A DNA stretch of 64,000 nt from Alistipes sp. (GCA_017379015.1 JAFNXN010000004.1:113399-177398), one strand, 5' to 3'; counted from the first letter of the stretch, positions 9,222 through 19,038 are shown. Notes: generated by a model not told the origin, from the letters alone. A program made the numbers and translations.

Positions 9222-9239
9222 ACTATCCTCGTTTATCGA

Positions 9240-11078
9240 CTATTTAAAGCTCTGCATAGCGATAAGGTGGGCATATACACCCTCGCGAGCAAGTAGCTCG
9301 TTGTGAGTACCCTCCTCAACAATTCTACCCTTATCGACGACATATATTCTATCGGCATTATAGATTGTGCTGAGGCGGTGAGCTATGACTATCGACGTAC
9401 GACCCTTAAGCAGGTTGGTCAGAGCATCCTGCACCAGCTTCTCGCTCTCCGTATCGAGTGCTGAGGTTGCCTCGTCGAGGATTAAGATCTCAGGGTTCTT
9501 GAGCACCGCACGTGCTATGCTGATACGCTGACGCTGACCACCCGAAAGCTTAGCACCTCGGTCACCAATATTTGAGTTATAACCCTCGGGGCTCTCCATA
9601 ATGAAGCTATGGGCATTCGCCACCTTTGACGCCTCGACCACCTCATCATGAGTTGCCGAAGGTCGTCCCATGAGGATGTTACCCTCGATAGAGTCATTAA
9701 ACAATACGGTCTCCTGAGCAACGATGCTCATGCGCGCGCGCAACGACTCCTGCTTATACTCCTTGACATTTACACCATCGAAGAGCACCTCGCCCGCCGT
9801 CACGTCGTAGAAGCGAGGCACAAGCTCGCTAAGCGTCGACTTACCACCGCCCGAAGCACCTACCAGGGCAATGGTCTCGCCCTTGCGTAGCTTGAGCGTT
9901 ATGCCATCGATAACATCACGTGTGCCATCGTACGAGAAGCGCACATCGCGAAGCTCAATAGACTCCTTAAGACCCTCAAACTCCTTAGCATCGGGACGAT
10001 CCTGCACCTCACCCTCAGCATCAATAAGAGCGAAGATACGCTCACCAGCAGCAACACCCTGGTTGATATTCGCAAACTGGTCGATAAACGAGCGCAAGGG
10101 GCGTGTGATCTGTGAGAAGGCGGCAATAAAGGCGATAAAGCCAGCACCACCAATCAATCCCTCACCAACAAGAAGACCTCCAAACACAAGTATTATAGCC
10201 ACAGCTGTGATACCCATAAACTCGCTCATGGGCGAGGCAAGTTGCTGACGGCGCGCCATCGAGATAAGGAGATCCGAAAGGCTCTGGTTTATCTGTTTAA
10301 ACTTATTGGCAAGAAATCCCGAGGCGTTGTAGCCCTTTACGATCTTAATGCCCGAGAGCGACTCATCGAGCACCGAGACAAGCTCACCCATACGCTCCTG
10401 ACTACGCATTGCAGGGTGACGCAGACGCTTTACAACACGACCAATAACCAATCCCACCACAGGAAGGAAGACAACAGCAAATAGCGATAGCTGCCACGAG
10501 ATGCCAATCATAAGCACAAGATAGCCAATGATGAGGAATGGGTCGCGGAAGGCCACTTGCAGAGTGTTTGTGATACAATACTGCACGACCATCACATCCT
10601 GCGTAATACGCGACATAATATCTCCCTTACGCTGATTGCTGAAGAAGCCCACATTGAGATTTATGACATGCGAATACATCGTGTCGCGCATGCGCTGTAT
10701 AGTGTTGACTCTCAGTGTTTCGACCGTCATAGCGGCAGCATAGCGGAAGAGGTTGCTAAGGAAGTTCATCATGATGGTCACGATGCCCAGCAGGGCGAGG
10801 AACTTAACTGCCGTATAGCTCTCGCCAAAGGCCATAGTGTACAAATAGCTTAGTACAGCCGTAAAACCCGCCTCGGTAAACTCAATCTGAGGGAAAGAGT
10901 ATGTAGGAACAAAGCCAAATCCACCATTGCTATTAAACATAGCATTGAGCACAGGTATGATCATCGCATAGTTGAAGGTGTTGAACACCGCATGGAACGC
11001 TGCGAAGAAGAAGTAGGGTATAGTATATCGACTGAGTGGCTTTGCAAAGTCGAGCAGTCGTAAATAGGTCTTAAACAT
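9240..11078 (-). CDS. MsbA-like ABC exporter, fused permease and ATPase
   Basis: A 612-residue half-transporter. The first about 340 residues carry six hydrophobic helices of the type I exporter fold; the C-terminal ATPase has Walker A GASGGGKS near 406, signature LSGGQ near 509, Walker B ILILDEATSALD near 529 and the H-loop IAHRLSTI. It would work as a homodimer in the inner membrane. By family it is closest to lipid A/lipid flippases (MsbA) or drug exporters; sequence alone does not separate them. It is 20 nt behind nrnA on the same strand, so probably co-transcribed. Confidence 0.9.
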   Translation of the reverse strand: MFKTYLRLLDFAKPLSRYTIPYFFFAAFHAVFNTFNYAMIIPVLNAMFNSNGGFGFVPTYSFPQIEFTEAGFTAVLSYLYTMAFGESYTAVKFLALLGIVTIMMNFLSNLFRYAAAMTVETLRVNTIQRMRDTMYSHVINLNVGFFSNQRKGDIMSRITQDVMVVQYCITNTLQVAFRDPFLIIGYLVLMIGISWQLSLFAVVFLPVVGLVIGRVVKRLRHPAMRSQERMGELVSVLDESLSGIKIVKGYNASGFLANKFKQINQSLSDLLISMARRQQLASPMSEFMGITAVAIILVFGGLLVGEGLIGGAGFIAFIAAFSQITRPLRSFIDQFANINQGVAAGERIFALIDAEGEVQDRPDAKEFEGLKESIELRDVRFSYDGTRDVIDGITLKLRKGETIALVGASGGGKSTLSELVPRFYDVTAGEVLFDGVNVKEYKQESLRARMSIVAQETVLFNDSIEGNILMGRPSATHDEVVEASKVANAHSFIMESPEGYNSNIGDRGAKLSGGQRQRISIARAVLKNPEILILDEATSALDTESEKLVQDALTNLLKGRTSIVIAHRLSTIYNADRIYVVDKGRIVEEGTHNELLAREGVYAHLIAMQSFK

Positions 11079-11098
11079 AGTATTACATTAGGTAATGA

Positions 11099-12124
11099 CT
11101 AAAGGAGCCCCTCAGAGGCATACTCTTTAATACACTTCTCAAAATGCTTCAATGTATCCTCCATCGACATAAACGACTTACCACCGGCAGCATTCTTATG
11201 ACCACCACCGTTGAAGTAACGCTGAGCAAAGAGGTTAACATCTATAGCACCTCGCGAACGCAACGAGACTCGAATAAAGTCTGTGTGTTCGGTAAACATT
11301 GCCGAGAGCTTCATCTTTTTGATTGTGAGGGGGTAGTTCACAAAGCCCTCAGAGTCACCCTGCTGGAACCAGAAGCGACGCATCTCATCCTCGGTAAGCG
11401 ACATGTGAGCCACCGATCCACCATGAAATATCTTCATCTTACGATTGATCACATAGCCAAAAAGACGCGCACGACCCTCTGTAAATGAGTTATATACGTG
11501 GATGTGAATATCTGGTATAGATATTCCCGTCTCGGCAAGTATCGACACCATGCGGAATACATCGGGCGTAACGGACGAAAACGAGAAGTTACCCGTATCT
11601 GTCATCATACCGACAAAGAGGTTTTCCGCCATATTGCGCGAGATACTCTCTGCGCCGTAAAGACGTTCAATGAGAAGTGCCACAAGATAACATGTACTTG
11701 ATGCCTCGGGATAGGAGATCATTAGATCGAAATCCTCGTTGGGGTCAAGGTGGTGATCGATGAGAACACGCTTAGCATGCTGGTTTTCGTCGATAATATC
11801 ACCTAGCTGATCAAGGCGCGAAAGGAGGTGAAAGTCCAAACAGAAGATTATATCGGCACGCTTAAGAGCCTCACGTGCAACACCCTTATCATCGTTCTTA
11901 AATATCACAACCTCTGATATTTCGGGCATAAAGTCGAGGTAGTAGGGGTAGCGATTTGGAAGTATACATGTAACCTCATGTCCCTTCTTACGTAGTATCT
12001 CAGCCCATGCCAACGACGAACCCACAGCGTCGCCATCGGGGTTGGTGTGCGAGAGAATAACTATCGACTTTGGCTCTTCGAGAAGTGCTCGTAGTGCCTC
12101 TATCTTTGATGTTGATAACTGCAT
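11099..12124 (-). CDS. nrnA: DHH/DHHA1 phosphoesterase, NrnA-like (nanoRNase/pAp phosphatase)
   Basis: A 341-residue cytoplasmic enzyme. The first metal site is HTNPDGDAVG (26-35), the name-giving motif is IDHHLDP (Asp123-His-His), and the DHHA1 substrate motif GGGHKNAAGG is near 318-327. NrnA enzymes degrade 2-5-nt RNAs and dephosphorylate 3'-phosphoadenosine 5'-phosphate. All key residues are present and the length is normal. It is first in a two-gene operon with the ABC exporter. The exact substrate balance is inference. Confidence 0.9.
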   Translation of the reverse strand: MQLSTSKIEALRALLEEPKSIVILSHTNPDGDAVGSSLAWAEILRKKGHEVTCILPNRYPYYLDFMPEISEVVIFKNDDKGVAREALKRADIIFCLDFHLLSRLDQLGDIIDENQHAKRVLIDHHLDPNEDFDLMISYPEASSTCYLVALLIERLYGAESISRNMAENLFVGMMTDTGNFSFSSVTPDVFRMVSILAETGISIPDIHIHVYNSFTEGRARLFGYVINRKMKIFHGGSVAHMSLTEDEMRRFWFQQGDSEGFVNYPLTIKKMKLSAMFTEHTDFIRVSLRSRGAIDVNLFAQRYFNGGGHKNAAGGKSFMSMEDTLKHFEKCIKEYASEGLL

Positions 12125-12144
12125 AAGTTATAGTATTAATCACG

Positions 12145-12152
12145 CAAATATA
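12145..12152 (-). promoter_or_regulatory. -7 element upstream of nrnA
   Basis: CAAATATA on plus (TATATTTG on minus), 21 nt before the nrnA start, in the divergent nrnA/sppA gap. No clear -33 box. Confidence 0.45.
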
Positions 12153-12261
12153 ATAAAAATAGGTATAATATCCTAATATTCCACCTATTTTAACAGCCAA
12201 TAACTGAAATTATTATCTCTATATATCTATTTTTTATGGAATATTATTGGAGAATTATTAG

Positions 12262-12269
12262 TATATTTG
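12262..12269 (+). promoter_or_regulatory. -7 element upstream of sppA
   Basis: TATATTTG, 31 nt before the sppA start. A TTG lies only 12 nt upstream of it (12247-12249), shorter than the usual 19-21. Confidence 0.5.
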
Positions 12270-12300
12270 CACTAACATTTTACCTAAAATAAGAGATATT

Positions 12301-14094
12301 ATGAATTTTTTTAAAACATTTTTTGCAGCCCTCATAGCTGTAGTTATTGGCTCGGGAATAGTTTTCGTGCTCAGTATAATATTTGGTTTTTCTTTGCTCG
12401 CATCGTTTGGTGGAGAGACTACCACGACTCAAAAAAATTCGGTACTATATATCAACCTTGGCGAGAGTGTTATTGACTCGCCAAACATGATGCCTACAAT
12501 AGACATCAACTCCCTTAGCATGGAGTCGTCAATAACCATTTTGCAGGCGCTCTCAGCATTGGAGTATGCTGCTACCGATCCAAATATTGAGGGTGTATGT
12601 ATCTACCAGAATGGCTTGGGCACAATCTCTGCAACAAACATCGAGGAGCTACGTCAGGCACTCCTACGCTTCAAGCAATCGGGAAAGTTTGTTGTTGCCT
12701 ACGACGACAACTTCACACTGAGCGAGTACTACTTAGCATCTGTTGCCGACCGCGTGTCAATGCACCCAGAAGGCTCCATTGAGTGGCGAGGAATGTCTTG
12801 CGTCACAGTGTTTATAAAGGGCCTGCTCGATAAGTTGGATGTTAATGTCGAGATTTTCCGCCCTACGGTGTGTAAATATAAGAGTGCAGTTGAGCCATTC
12901 ATCTTGACACAAATGTCGGAAGCTAACCGCCAGCAGCTGGAGAGTCTCGCCGAGGATATGTGGACAACTATTGTTAATGATGTTGCCCTACAGCGTAACA
13001 TAGAGCCAGCAAAGCTCAAGGCGCTTGCTGCAAACCTTAGTGTGAACACGCCACAGGAGGCTAAGAAGCATGGTCTTATCAACGAGATAGAGTATGAGGA
13101 TGAATTGTATAAATATCTCGTGGATATGGGTGTTAAGTGCAACCGCAAAGGCGAGCTACATAAGATTACGTTGGGCGAGTATGCCAATAATCTCACTGTG
13201 GTAAATCCTCAGATGGCTGGCAACCAGAATGTAGGTATTATCTATGCTGATGGTCAGATAGTTGATGGCAACGAGGTGGGTAGCGGCTACATCTTTGGTA
13301 ATAGCCTTGCACAGCAGATTCGTGAGGCACGCCTCGATAGTAGTGTCAAGTCGGTTGTTGTGCGTGTTAACTCGCCTGGTGGCTCGGCACTTGCCTCAGA
13401 TATTATATGGAGAGAGATGTCACTACTTCAGCAGGAGAAGCCTGTGGTTATATCTATGGGTGAGAATGCAGCAAGCGGTGGTTACTACATCTCGGCTCCA
13501 GCCGATTATATCATTGCTGATAAACTTACTATAACTGGCTCAATAGGTGTGTTTGGTATGATTCCAAATATTTCAAACCTACTTAAAAACCATCTCGGTA
13601 TTACTGTAGACTATGCACTAACATCGCCCGAGGCTATGCCTATGAGCTACCTTAACCCTATGACAGAGCGCCAGAAGGAGGTTTTGTTGCAGAGCGTAGA
13701 TAATATCTACACCACCTTTACAAGAAAGGTTGCTGAGGGACGCAACCTAACAATCGAGCAGGTGTACAACATTGCTGAGGGTAGAATATGGAGTGGTAAT
13801 CAGGCTGTAGGCAACGGCTTGGTAGATGCTAATGGTGGTTTGCACGAGGCTATAGCTAAGGCTGCCAATCTTGCCGACATCGGTGCTGATTTCAGCCTTA
13901 AGGAGATAAAGACTCCTCTAACTCCTTTTGAGGCGTGGCTCGAGTCTATGGGTATGATGACAGCCAAGGCGTGCGGTATCAACTATAATATGTATGGTAA
14001 GGAGTTAAATAATCTCATCGAGGATAATCTATACATCTTTACTCACACAGGTATACTAATGGAGATGCCTCAGAAAATCGAAATTAACTTTTAG
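12301..14094 (+). CDS. sppA: signal peptide peptidase SppA, 67K type
   Basis: A 597-residue membrane-anchored serine protease with one N-terminal transmembrane helix (about 5-35) and two tandem S49 domains. The catalytic Lys is K194 in CKYKSAVEPF and the nucleophile is Ser392 in NAASGGYY, the same dyad arrangement as E. coli SppA; PGGSALASD forms the oxyanion region. It digests signal peptides left in the inner membrane, facing the periplasm. mrp follows after 20 nt, so the two form an operon, although their functions are not obviously linked. Confidence 0.93.
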   Translation: MNFFKTFFAALIAVVIGSGIVFVLSIIFGFSLLASFGGETTTTQKNSVLYINLGESVIDSPNMMPTIDINSLSMESSITILQALSALEYAATDPNIEGVCIYQNGLGTISATNIEELRQALLRFKQSGKFVVAYDDNFTLSEYYLASVADRVSMHPEGSIEWRGMSCVTVFIKGLLDKLDVNVEIFRPTVCKYKSAVEPFILTQMSEANRQQLESLAEDMWTTIVNDVALQRNIEPAKLKALAANLSVNTPQEAKKHGLINEIEYEDELYKYLVDMGVKCNRKGELHKITLGEYANNLTVVNPQMAGNQNVGIIYADGQIVDGNEVGSGYIFGNSLAQQIREARLDSSVKSVVVRVNSPGGSALASDIIWREMSLLQQEKPVVISMGENAASGGYYISAPADYIIADKLTITGSIGVFGMIPNISNLLKNHLGITVDYALTSPEAMPMSYLNPMTERQKEVLLQSVDNIYTTFTRKVAEGRNLTIEQVYNIAEGRIWSGNQAVGNGLVDANGGLHEAIAKAANLADIGADFSLKEIKTPLTPFEAWLESMGMMTAKACGINYNMYGKELNNLIEDNLYIFTHTGILMEMPQKIEINF

Positions 14095-14114
14095 TATTTA
14101 GATAGAACCCAAAT

Positions 14115-15170
14115 ATGAACGAACAACTAGAGGCGTTACTACGCCAAATTATACATCCCGAGACCGAGCAAAATATCGTTGATAGCGGCTTTGTCGATCG
14201 TGCCGATCGTGGTGAGGATGGCAGCATAGCCATCACCCTACGCTTTCAGAAGGCTCGTGATCCATTTGCTCAGCGAGTTAAGCGTCAGGTTGAGGAGCTT
14301 ATGAAGAGTTCTTTTCCTGAGAACGAGTGTATGGTGATCATCCGTGAGGCTAAGCCAAAGCCTCGCCGCCGCGAGCAGCAGACCACAACATCGGAGATAT
14401 GTCGCGTTATTGCCATCGCCTCGGGTAAGGGTGGTGTTGGTAAGTCGACAGTAACGGCAAACCTCGCTGTGGCACTTCGCCATTGCGGATATAATGTAGG
14501 TATCCTCGATGCCGATATTTACGGTCCTTCACAGACTAAGATGTTTGGTTGCGAGGGCTACACACCTGAGGCAGAGCGTGATGAGGAGGGTAATGATTTT
14601 ATTATTCCTGCTCAGTCGCTCGGCATTAAGATTATGTCTATAGGCTTCTTTATTAAGCCTACAGATGCTCTTATGTGGAGGGGTGGTATGGCAGTTAATG
14701 CGTTGCACCAGCTTGCTCACCAGACTAAGTGGGGTAAGCTCGACTACCTTCTTATCGACCTTCCTCCAGGTACTGGCGACATTCACCTCTCTATCATCAA
14801 CGAGCTTAAGATCTCGGGAGCTGTTATCGTCTCTACACCTCAACAGGTTGCTGTTGCCGACGTTGTGCGTGGTGTTGAGATGTTCCGTCACCCACAGGTA
14901 AACATTCCAGTTCTTGGTGTTGTGGAGAATATGGCATGGTTTACTCCTGAGGAGCTACCTAACAACCGTTACTATCTCTTTGGACGTGGTGGTGCTGCGG
15001 AGTATGCCTCTAAGGCTGGCATTGATCTTCTTGGACAAGTTCCTATCATACAGTCTATTATGGAGTGTGGCGAGAATGGCAACCCCGCAAGTGGTGTAGA
15101 TCCACGTGTCGAGGAGTACTATTCAACAATTGCCGAGAAGGTTGTTGAAAAGCTACCTGCGGAGTGTTAA
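14115..15170 (+). CDS. mrp: Mrp/ApbC-type P-loop ATPase, Fe-S carrier family
   Basis: A 351-residue cytoplasmic ATPase. The N-terminal about 90 residues resemble the MIP18/DUF59 domain; the deviant Walker A SGKGGVGKST starts near 103, followed by DADIYGPSQ and the family motif ALMWRGGM. In many Mrp proteins a CxxC pair follows GVVENMAWF and holds the transferred Fe-S cluster; here the equivalent segment is FTPEELPNNRYYLF, with no cysteine. This cysteine-less form is common in Bacteroidota, so cluster binding by this copy is doubtful. Co-transcribed with sppA; a strong terminator follows. Confidence 0.9.
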   Translation: MNEQLEALLRQIIHPETEQNIVDSGFVDRADRGEDGSIAITLRFQKARDPFAQRVKRQVEELMKSSFPENECMVIIREAKPKPRRREQQTTTSEICRVIAIASGKGGVGKSTVTANLAVALRHCGYNVGILDADIYGPSQTKMFGCEGYTPEAERDEEGNDFIIPAQSLGIKIMSIGFFIKPTDALMWRGGMAVNALHQLAHQTKWGKLDYLLIDLPPGTGDIHLSIINELKISGAVIVSTPQQVAVADVVRGVEMFRHPQVNIPVLGVVENMAWFTPEELPNNRYYLFGRGGAAEYASKAGIDLLGQVPIIQSIMECGENGNPASGVDPRVEEYYSTIAEKVVEKLPAEC

Positions 15171-15222
15171 AAAGTATGTTGGTAAATGTGAGTAAGTTTT
15201 TAACAAATAAATTTGCAAAATC

Positions 15223-15258
15223 GAGAGCGGTCGTTGTATATACGGCCGCTCTCTTTTT
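15223..15258 (+). terminator. intrinsic terminator of sppA-mrp
   Basis: GAGAGCGGTCG (15223-15233) pairs with CGGCCGCTCTC (15243-15253) with one G-U pair, followed by five T. Confidence 0.9.
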
Positions 15259-15611
15259 CCAAAATTATTTATACTTTTTTTTACCAAACTTATTAACCTC
15301 ATTTCAGACGGTTTTCGACCTTAAGTGTTAATATCTTTTCAATGTTCACTTGTTAATATCGTAATTGTTCATATTGTTAATTTTTACCTATTATACTAAT
15401 TATTAATAAATTAAGTATAAAAAATAGTAAACAATAATTAAACTTAATGTTTATAACCCCAACATTAAAAACTTACTAACACAATCAACAGGGTTTATTA
15501 TTATTATCTTTTTTTTATTTATATTAAATATAAGTATTAAAAAATAGAAAATAGTTGTTGACAAGTCTAGGGTATGAGGCGAAGGTATCTATTGAAGAGT
15601 AGTAGTCTTAT
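15259..15611. other. AT-rich gap between convergent genes, no ORF
   Basis: About 350 bp, by eye well over 70 % A+T, between two terminators pointing at each other. It contains the 10-bp direct repeat TGTTAATATC (15326-15335 and 15351-15360) and several TGTTCA/TGTTAA variants nearby. No DnaA box of the form TTATCCACA, no tRNA-like fold and no ORF of note were found. Function unknown. Confidence 0.6.
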
Positions 15612-15654
15612 AAAATAAAAAATAAACGCCACTCAAAATATTAAGTAGGCGTTT
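15612..15654 (-). terminator. intrinsic terminator of dnaB-comM
   Basis: AAACGCC (15624-15630) pairs with GGCGTTT (15648-15654). On the minus strand the stem is followed by ATTTTTTATTTTA. Confidence 0.8.
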
Positions 15655-15702
15655 ACCGTGAGTATAGTTAGAAGATAGCTTTAAAGCCCATTTAACTCGC
15701 CT

Positions 15703-17241
15703 TTATGCCTCTCTGTCGAGTGAACGATAACCAATAGCCTCTGAGATGTGTGCAGGCTCTATATCGCTCCTATTTTCGAGATCGGCAATGGTGCGTGCCA
15801 CCTTGATGATGCGGTCGTAGGCACGAGCCGAGAGGTTGAGTCGCTGCATGGCACGCTCGAGTAGAGAGCTGCACTCTTTGCTCAGTGGTGCAAACTCGCG
15901 AAGCATCGAGCTATTCATCATAGCGTTGCAGTGTATGTCGAGATTGGCGAAGCGTTTTAGCTGTATCTCGCGTGCTGCGATTACACGTTGACGTATCTCA
16001 GCACTAGACTCCTCCTTACGCGAAGAGTTTATATCGCTTATCGATACAGGGCTAACATCTATATGTATATCTATACGATCCATCAGTGGTCCCGAGATAT
16101 GGGCCTTGTAACGATGAACAGCCGCTGCCGAACAAGTACACTCCTTTGTGGGATGACCATAGTAGCCACATGGACATGGATTCATAGAGGCTATAAGCAT
16201 GAAGTTAGCGGGGTAGTCCACCGAGTAGCGGGCACGCGATATTGTTATATGGCGATCCTCAAGCGGCTGACGTAATACCTCTAGGACGTTACGTCCAAAC
16301 TCTGGCATCTCATCAAGGAACAAGACACCGTTATTAGCTAGCGACACCTCGCCTGGTTGAGGATATTGACCACCACCGATGAGTGCCACCTGAGATGTAA
16401 GGTGGTGAGGAGCACGAAAGGGGCGTGAGGTGATAAGACCTCGATGAGCACCAATCTTACCGGCTACGGAGTGAATCTTTGTGGTCTCTAGAGCCTCGTC
16501 GAGAGTCATCGGAGGGAGGATTGTTGGTATACGTCGTGCAAGCATCGTCTTTCCTGAGCCTGGCGATCCTATCATGATTACGTTGTGTCCTCCTGTTGCG
16601 GCAACCTCTAGCGCGCGTTTTACATATATCTGACCCTTTACATCAGAGAAATCCTCGCTATAGAGTGAATCTAAGACCTCCTCCTCGCCCATTACTATAT
16701 GCTCCGCGGCTATATACTCCATGCGTCCCGATAGTATCTCGCAAAGTTCGATGAGTGAGCCTATGCCGATAATCTCTATACCATTTACCACAGCACCCTC
16801 CGATACGTTTTCACGAGGTAGAAAGACACGCTTAAGACCCCTCTCACGAGCGCGTGCCACAAGTGGCAGCACACCCTTCACAGGACGTACTGTGCCATTT
16901 AGCGATAGCTCGCCAATAAACAATGAAGAGTCTATAAGAGAGGATGATAGCTGCTCGGTAGCCGTTAGTATTCCGATGGCTATGGGGAGGTCGTAGAGTG
17001 ATCCCTCCTTGCGTAGGTCGGCAGGTGCTAGGTTGACAACAATCTTTTTGGCAAGTAGGCGGTAGCCACTATTCTCAAAAGCGGCTTGTATGCGTTGCTC
17101 ACTCTCCTTGATAGTGTTGTCGGGAAGACCTACAATATAGAGGCCTATGCCTCCTCCGGCGACATTCACCTCTACGGTGACATCGACAGCCTCAATACCC
17201 GAAATGGCTCCACTATGTACACGAACAAACATACTCCGCAA
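15703..17241 (-). CDS. comM: YifB/ComM-family Mg-chelatase-like AAA+ ATPase
   Basis: A 512-residue protein with an N-terminal Lon-substrate-like domain (ChlI, about 1-170), an AAA+ core with Walker A GSPGSGKTM near 224 and the family motif MNPCPCGYYG, and a C-terminal Mg-chelatase domain. In naturally competent bacteria ComM is a hexameric branch-migration helicase that extends recombination during DNA uptake; homologues are also widespread in bacteria not known to be competent. It follows dnaB by 21 nt. ComF and PriA genes also occur in this window but in separate operons, and whether this host takes up DNA is not known. Confidence 0.9.
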   Translation of the reverse strand: MRSMFVRVHSGAISGIEAVDVTVEVNVAGGGIGLYIVGLPDNTIKESEQRIQAAFENSGYRLLAKKIVVNLAPADLRKEGSLYDLPIAIGILTATEQLSSSLIDSSLFIGELSLNGTVRPVKGVLPLVARARERGLKRVFLPRENVSEGAVVNGIEIIGIGSLIELCEILSGRMEYIAAEHIVMGEEEVLDSLYSEDFSDVKGQIYVKRALEVAATGGHNVIMIGSPGSGKTMLARRIPTILPPMTLDEALETTKIHSVAGKIGAHRGLITSRPFRAPHHLTSQVALIGGGQYPQPGEVSLANNGVLFLDEMPEFGRNVLEVLRQPLEDRHITISRARYSVDYPANFMLIASMNPCPCGYYGHPTKECTCSAAAVHRYKAHISGPLMDRIDIHIDVSPVSISDINSSRKEESSAEIRQRVIAAREIQLKRFANLDIHCNAMMNSSMLREFAPLSKECSSLLERAMQRLNLSARAYDRIIKVARTIADLENRSDIEPAHISEAIGYRSLDREA

Positions 17242-17262
17242 TACTTTAGTTATATATAAGTA

Positions 17263-18825
17263 TTAGAATGGTGCAATATCAAACTCGTTGGGTACACCAG
17301 CACCTCCCATGCCTCCCGACTGTGTGTCGAAGGGTGATGAGCTCATCGGAGGAAGTGAGTTGCCACTCGAGGAGAATGTGTCGTAGCTCTCTACGGGTTG
17401 CTGCAATACATCGGCAGTAACCGACGAGTCGGCATCAGCAAACTTTGCCTGCTCCTTGATAAATCGTAGTGGTACATCTGTAACCTCACCGTTACGATGC
17501 TTGGCTATGATTATCTCAGCCATACCAGCTGTCGACAGACCATCCTCGTTAGTGGTAAGTCCGTAGTATTCGGGGCGGTGGATGAAGGCTACAACGTCGG
17601 CATCCTGCTCGATAGCTCCCGACTCTCGAAGGTCGGAGAGTTGAGGACGCTTTGAGCCACCACGATTTTCAACGTTACGACTAAGCTGCGACAGTGCTAT
17701 GATAGGTACATCAAGCTCCTTGGCGATAGCCTTTAGAGTACGCGAGATGAGCGACACCTCCTGCTCACGATTTCCGCGTGTCTCGGCTGATGCTGCTGTC
17801 ATCAGCTGAAGGTAGTCGATGATAATTAGCTTTATGTCGTGCTGCGTCTTTAGTCGGCGCGCCTTAGAACGAAATTCGTAGACCGAGAGGGCAGGAGTAT
17901 CGTCAATATATAGGGGAGCGCGTCCTAGGTCTATAGTCTGCTTCTCGAGGTGCGACCACTGTGCAGGGGTTAGGTTACCTGTACGCAGATCCTTTGGGTT
18001 GAGCTGTGTCTCCGCCACTATAAGTCGGTTCATAAGCTGAACAGATGACATCTCCAAAGAGAAAAATGCCACTGGAGTCTTGAACTCTACAGCCATGTTA
18101 CGCGCCATGGTAAGCACAAAGGCTGTCTTACCCATAGATGGACGTGCCGCGATGATGATAAGGTCGGAAGGCTGCCAACCAAGGGTGATACTATCGATGT
18201 CGGTAAATCCTGAACGAACACCATTATACTCACCTGCCGTCTTTGCTGCCGCCTCAATCTGCTTAAGTGCCTTATGTAGAATGTCGGATGCCGAAAGCAC
18301 TGATCGTTTAACGTTACCCTCCGACACCTTAAATATCTCCTGCTCGGCAAAGCCTATAAGCTCGGTTACATCCACCTCCTCGTCGTACGATCGTCGCTGA
18401 ATCTCTGTGGCTGAGCGTATTAGCTCACGCTGAACATACTTCTGAGCAATGATCTTAGCATGAAACTCAACGTGTGCTGCAGTAGCTACTCGCTGGGTGA
18501 GGTCTGCCAAATAGGATGCTCCACCCACCTTTGTAAGCTCCTTTTGAGCCTTAAGTCTCTCGATAACCGTGTAGAGGTCGATAGCCTTCATCTCGAACGA
18601 GAGATCCTGTATAGCCTTGAAAATTATGCGGTGCTCCTCGGTGTAGAATGTATCGACTGATAGATACTCTTGTACATCGATGATAGCATCCTTTTCAAGC
18701 ATGAGCGCACCCAATACAGCTTGCTCAAGTTCGATGGATTGTGGTGGTGTAATACCTTCTACTTCAGTGAGTTGAACGTATGCCTCACGATTATTTTTAG
18801 TGGATTTATTATATTGCTTTGCCAT
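17263..18825 (-). CDS. dnaB: replicative DNA helicase DnaB
   Basis: A hexameric 5'-3' helicase of the replisome. The start at 18825 gives MAKQYNKSTKNN and 520 residues; an upstream in-frame ATG at 18858 would add MDVIIFEHFDS, which does not look like family sequence. The N-terminal helical domain (PPQSIELEQAVLGALMLE) binds primase; the RecA-like core has Walker A ARPSMGKTAF near 228, FFSLEM and Walker B IIIDYLQLM. The C-terminus is a Gly/Ser/Pro-rich flexible tail. comM follows in the same operon. Confidence 0.95.
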   Translation of the reverse strand: MAKQYNKSTKNNREAYVQLTEVEGITPPQSIELEQAVLGALMLEKDAIIDVQEYLSVDTFYTEEHRIIFKAIQDLSFEMKAIDLYTVIERLKAQKELTKVGGASYLADLTQRVATAAHVEFHAKIIAQKYVQRELIRSATEIQRRSYDEEVDVTELIGFAEQEIFKVSEGNVKRSVLSASDILHKALKQIEAAAKTAGEYNGVRSGFTDIDSITLGWQPSDLIIIAARPSMGKTAFVLTMARNMAVEFKTPVAFFSLEMSSVQLMNRLIVAETQLNPKDLRTGNLTPAQWSHLEKQTIDLGRAPLYIDDTPALSVYEFRSKARRLKTQHDIKLIIIDYLQLMTAASAETRGNREQEVSLISRTLKAIAKELDVPIIALSQLSRNVENRGGSKRPQLSDLRESGAIEQDADVVAFIHRPEYYGLTTNEDGLSTAGMAEIIIAKHRNGEVTDVPLRFIKEQAKFADADSSVTADVLQQPVESYDTFSSSGNSLPPMSSSPFDTQSGGMGGAGVPNEFDIAPF

Positions 18826-19003
18826 AGAATCAAAGTGCTCAAAAATAATTACATCCACAAATTTAATAATTTTATGTCGAATAACAACAATTTATTTCCA
18901 TTAAGTTATCATAAGTTGTTTTACACTTATCAACAACATATTGTTAGTAAGTATTTTACGTACTATTTTAGCTTAAAATGACTAAATATTGAGTAATTTT
19001 TCA

Positions 19004-19011
19004 TATCTTTG
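19004..19011 (+). promoter_or_regulatory. -7 element of the permease-menG operon
   Basis: TATCTTTG, 28 nt before the start at 19039. The nearest TTG (18989-18991) is 12 nt upstream. Confidence 0.5.
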
Positions 19012-19038
19012 ACGTTTGGTTACACTCAAATCTAAGAT

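Noticed and set aside
15259-15611. Replication origin in the AT-rich gap
   Set aside because: No DnaA-box array of TTATCCACA type and no dnaA nearby; AT-richness alone is not enough.
18826-18858. Upstream ATG for dnaB
   Set aside because: It would add MDVIIFEHFDS, unlike DnaB N-termini; the ATG at 18825 gives a normal start.
18927-18935. DnaA-box-like TTATCAACA upstream of dnaB
   Set aside because: A single, imperfect copy in AT-rich DNA; no cluster.
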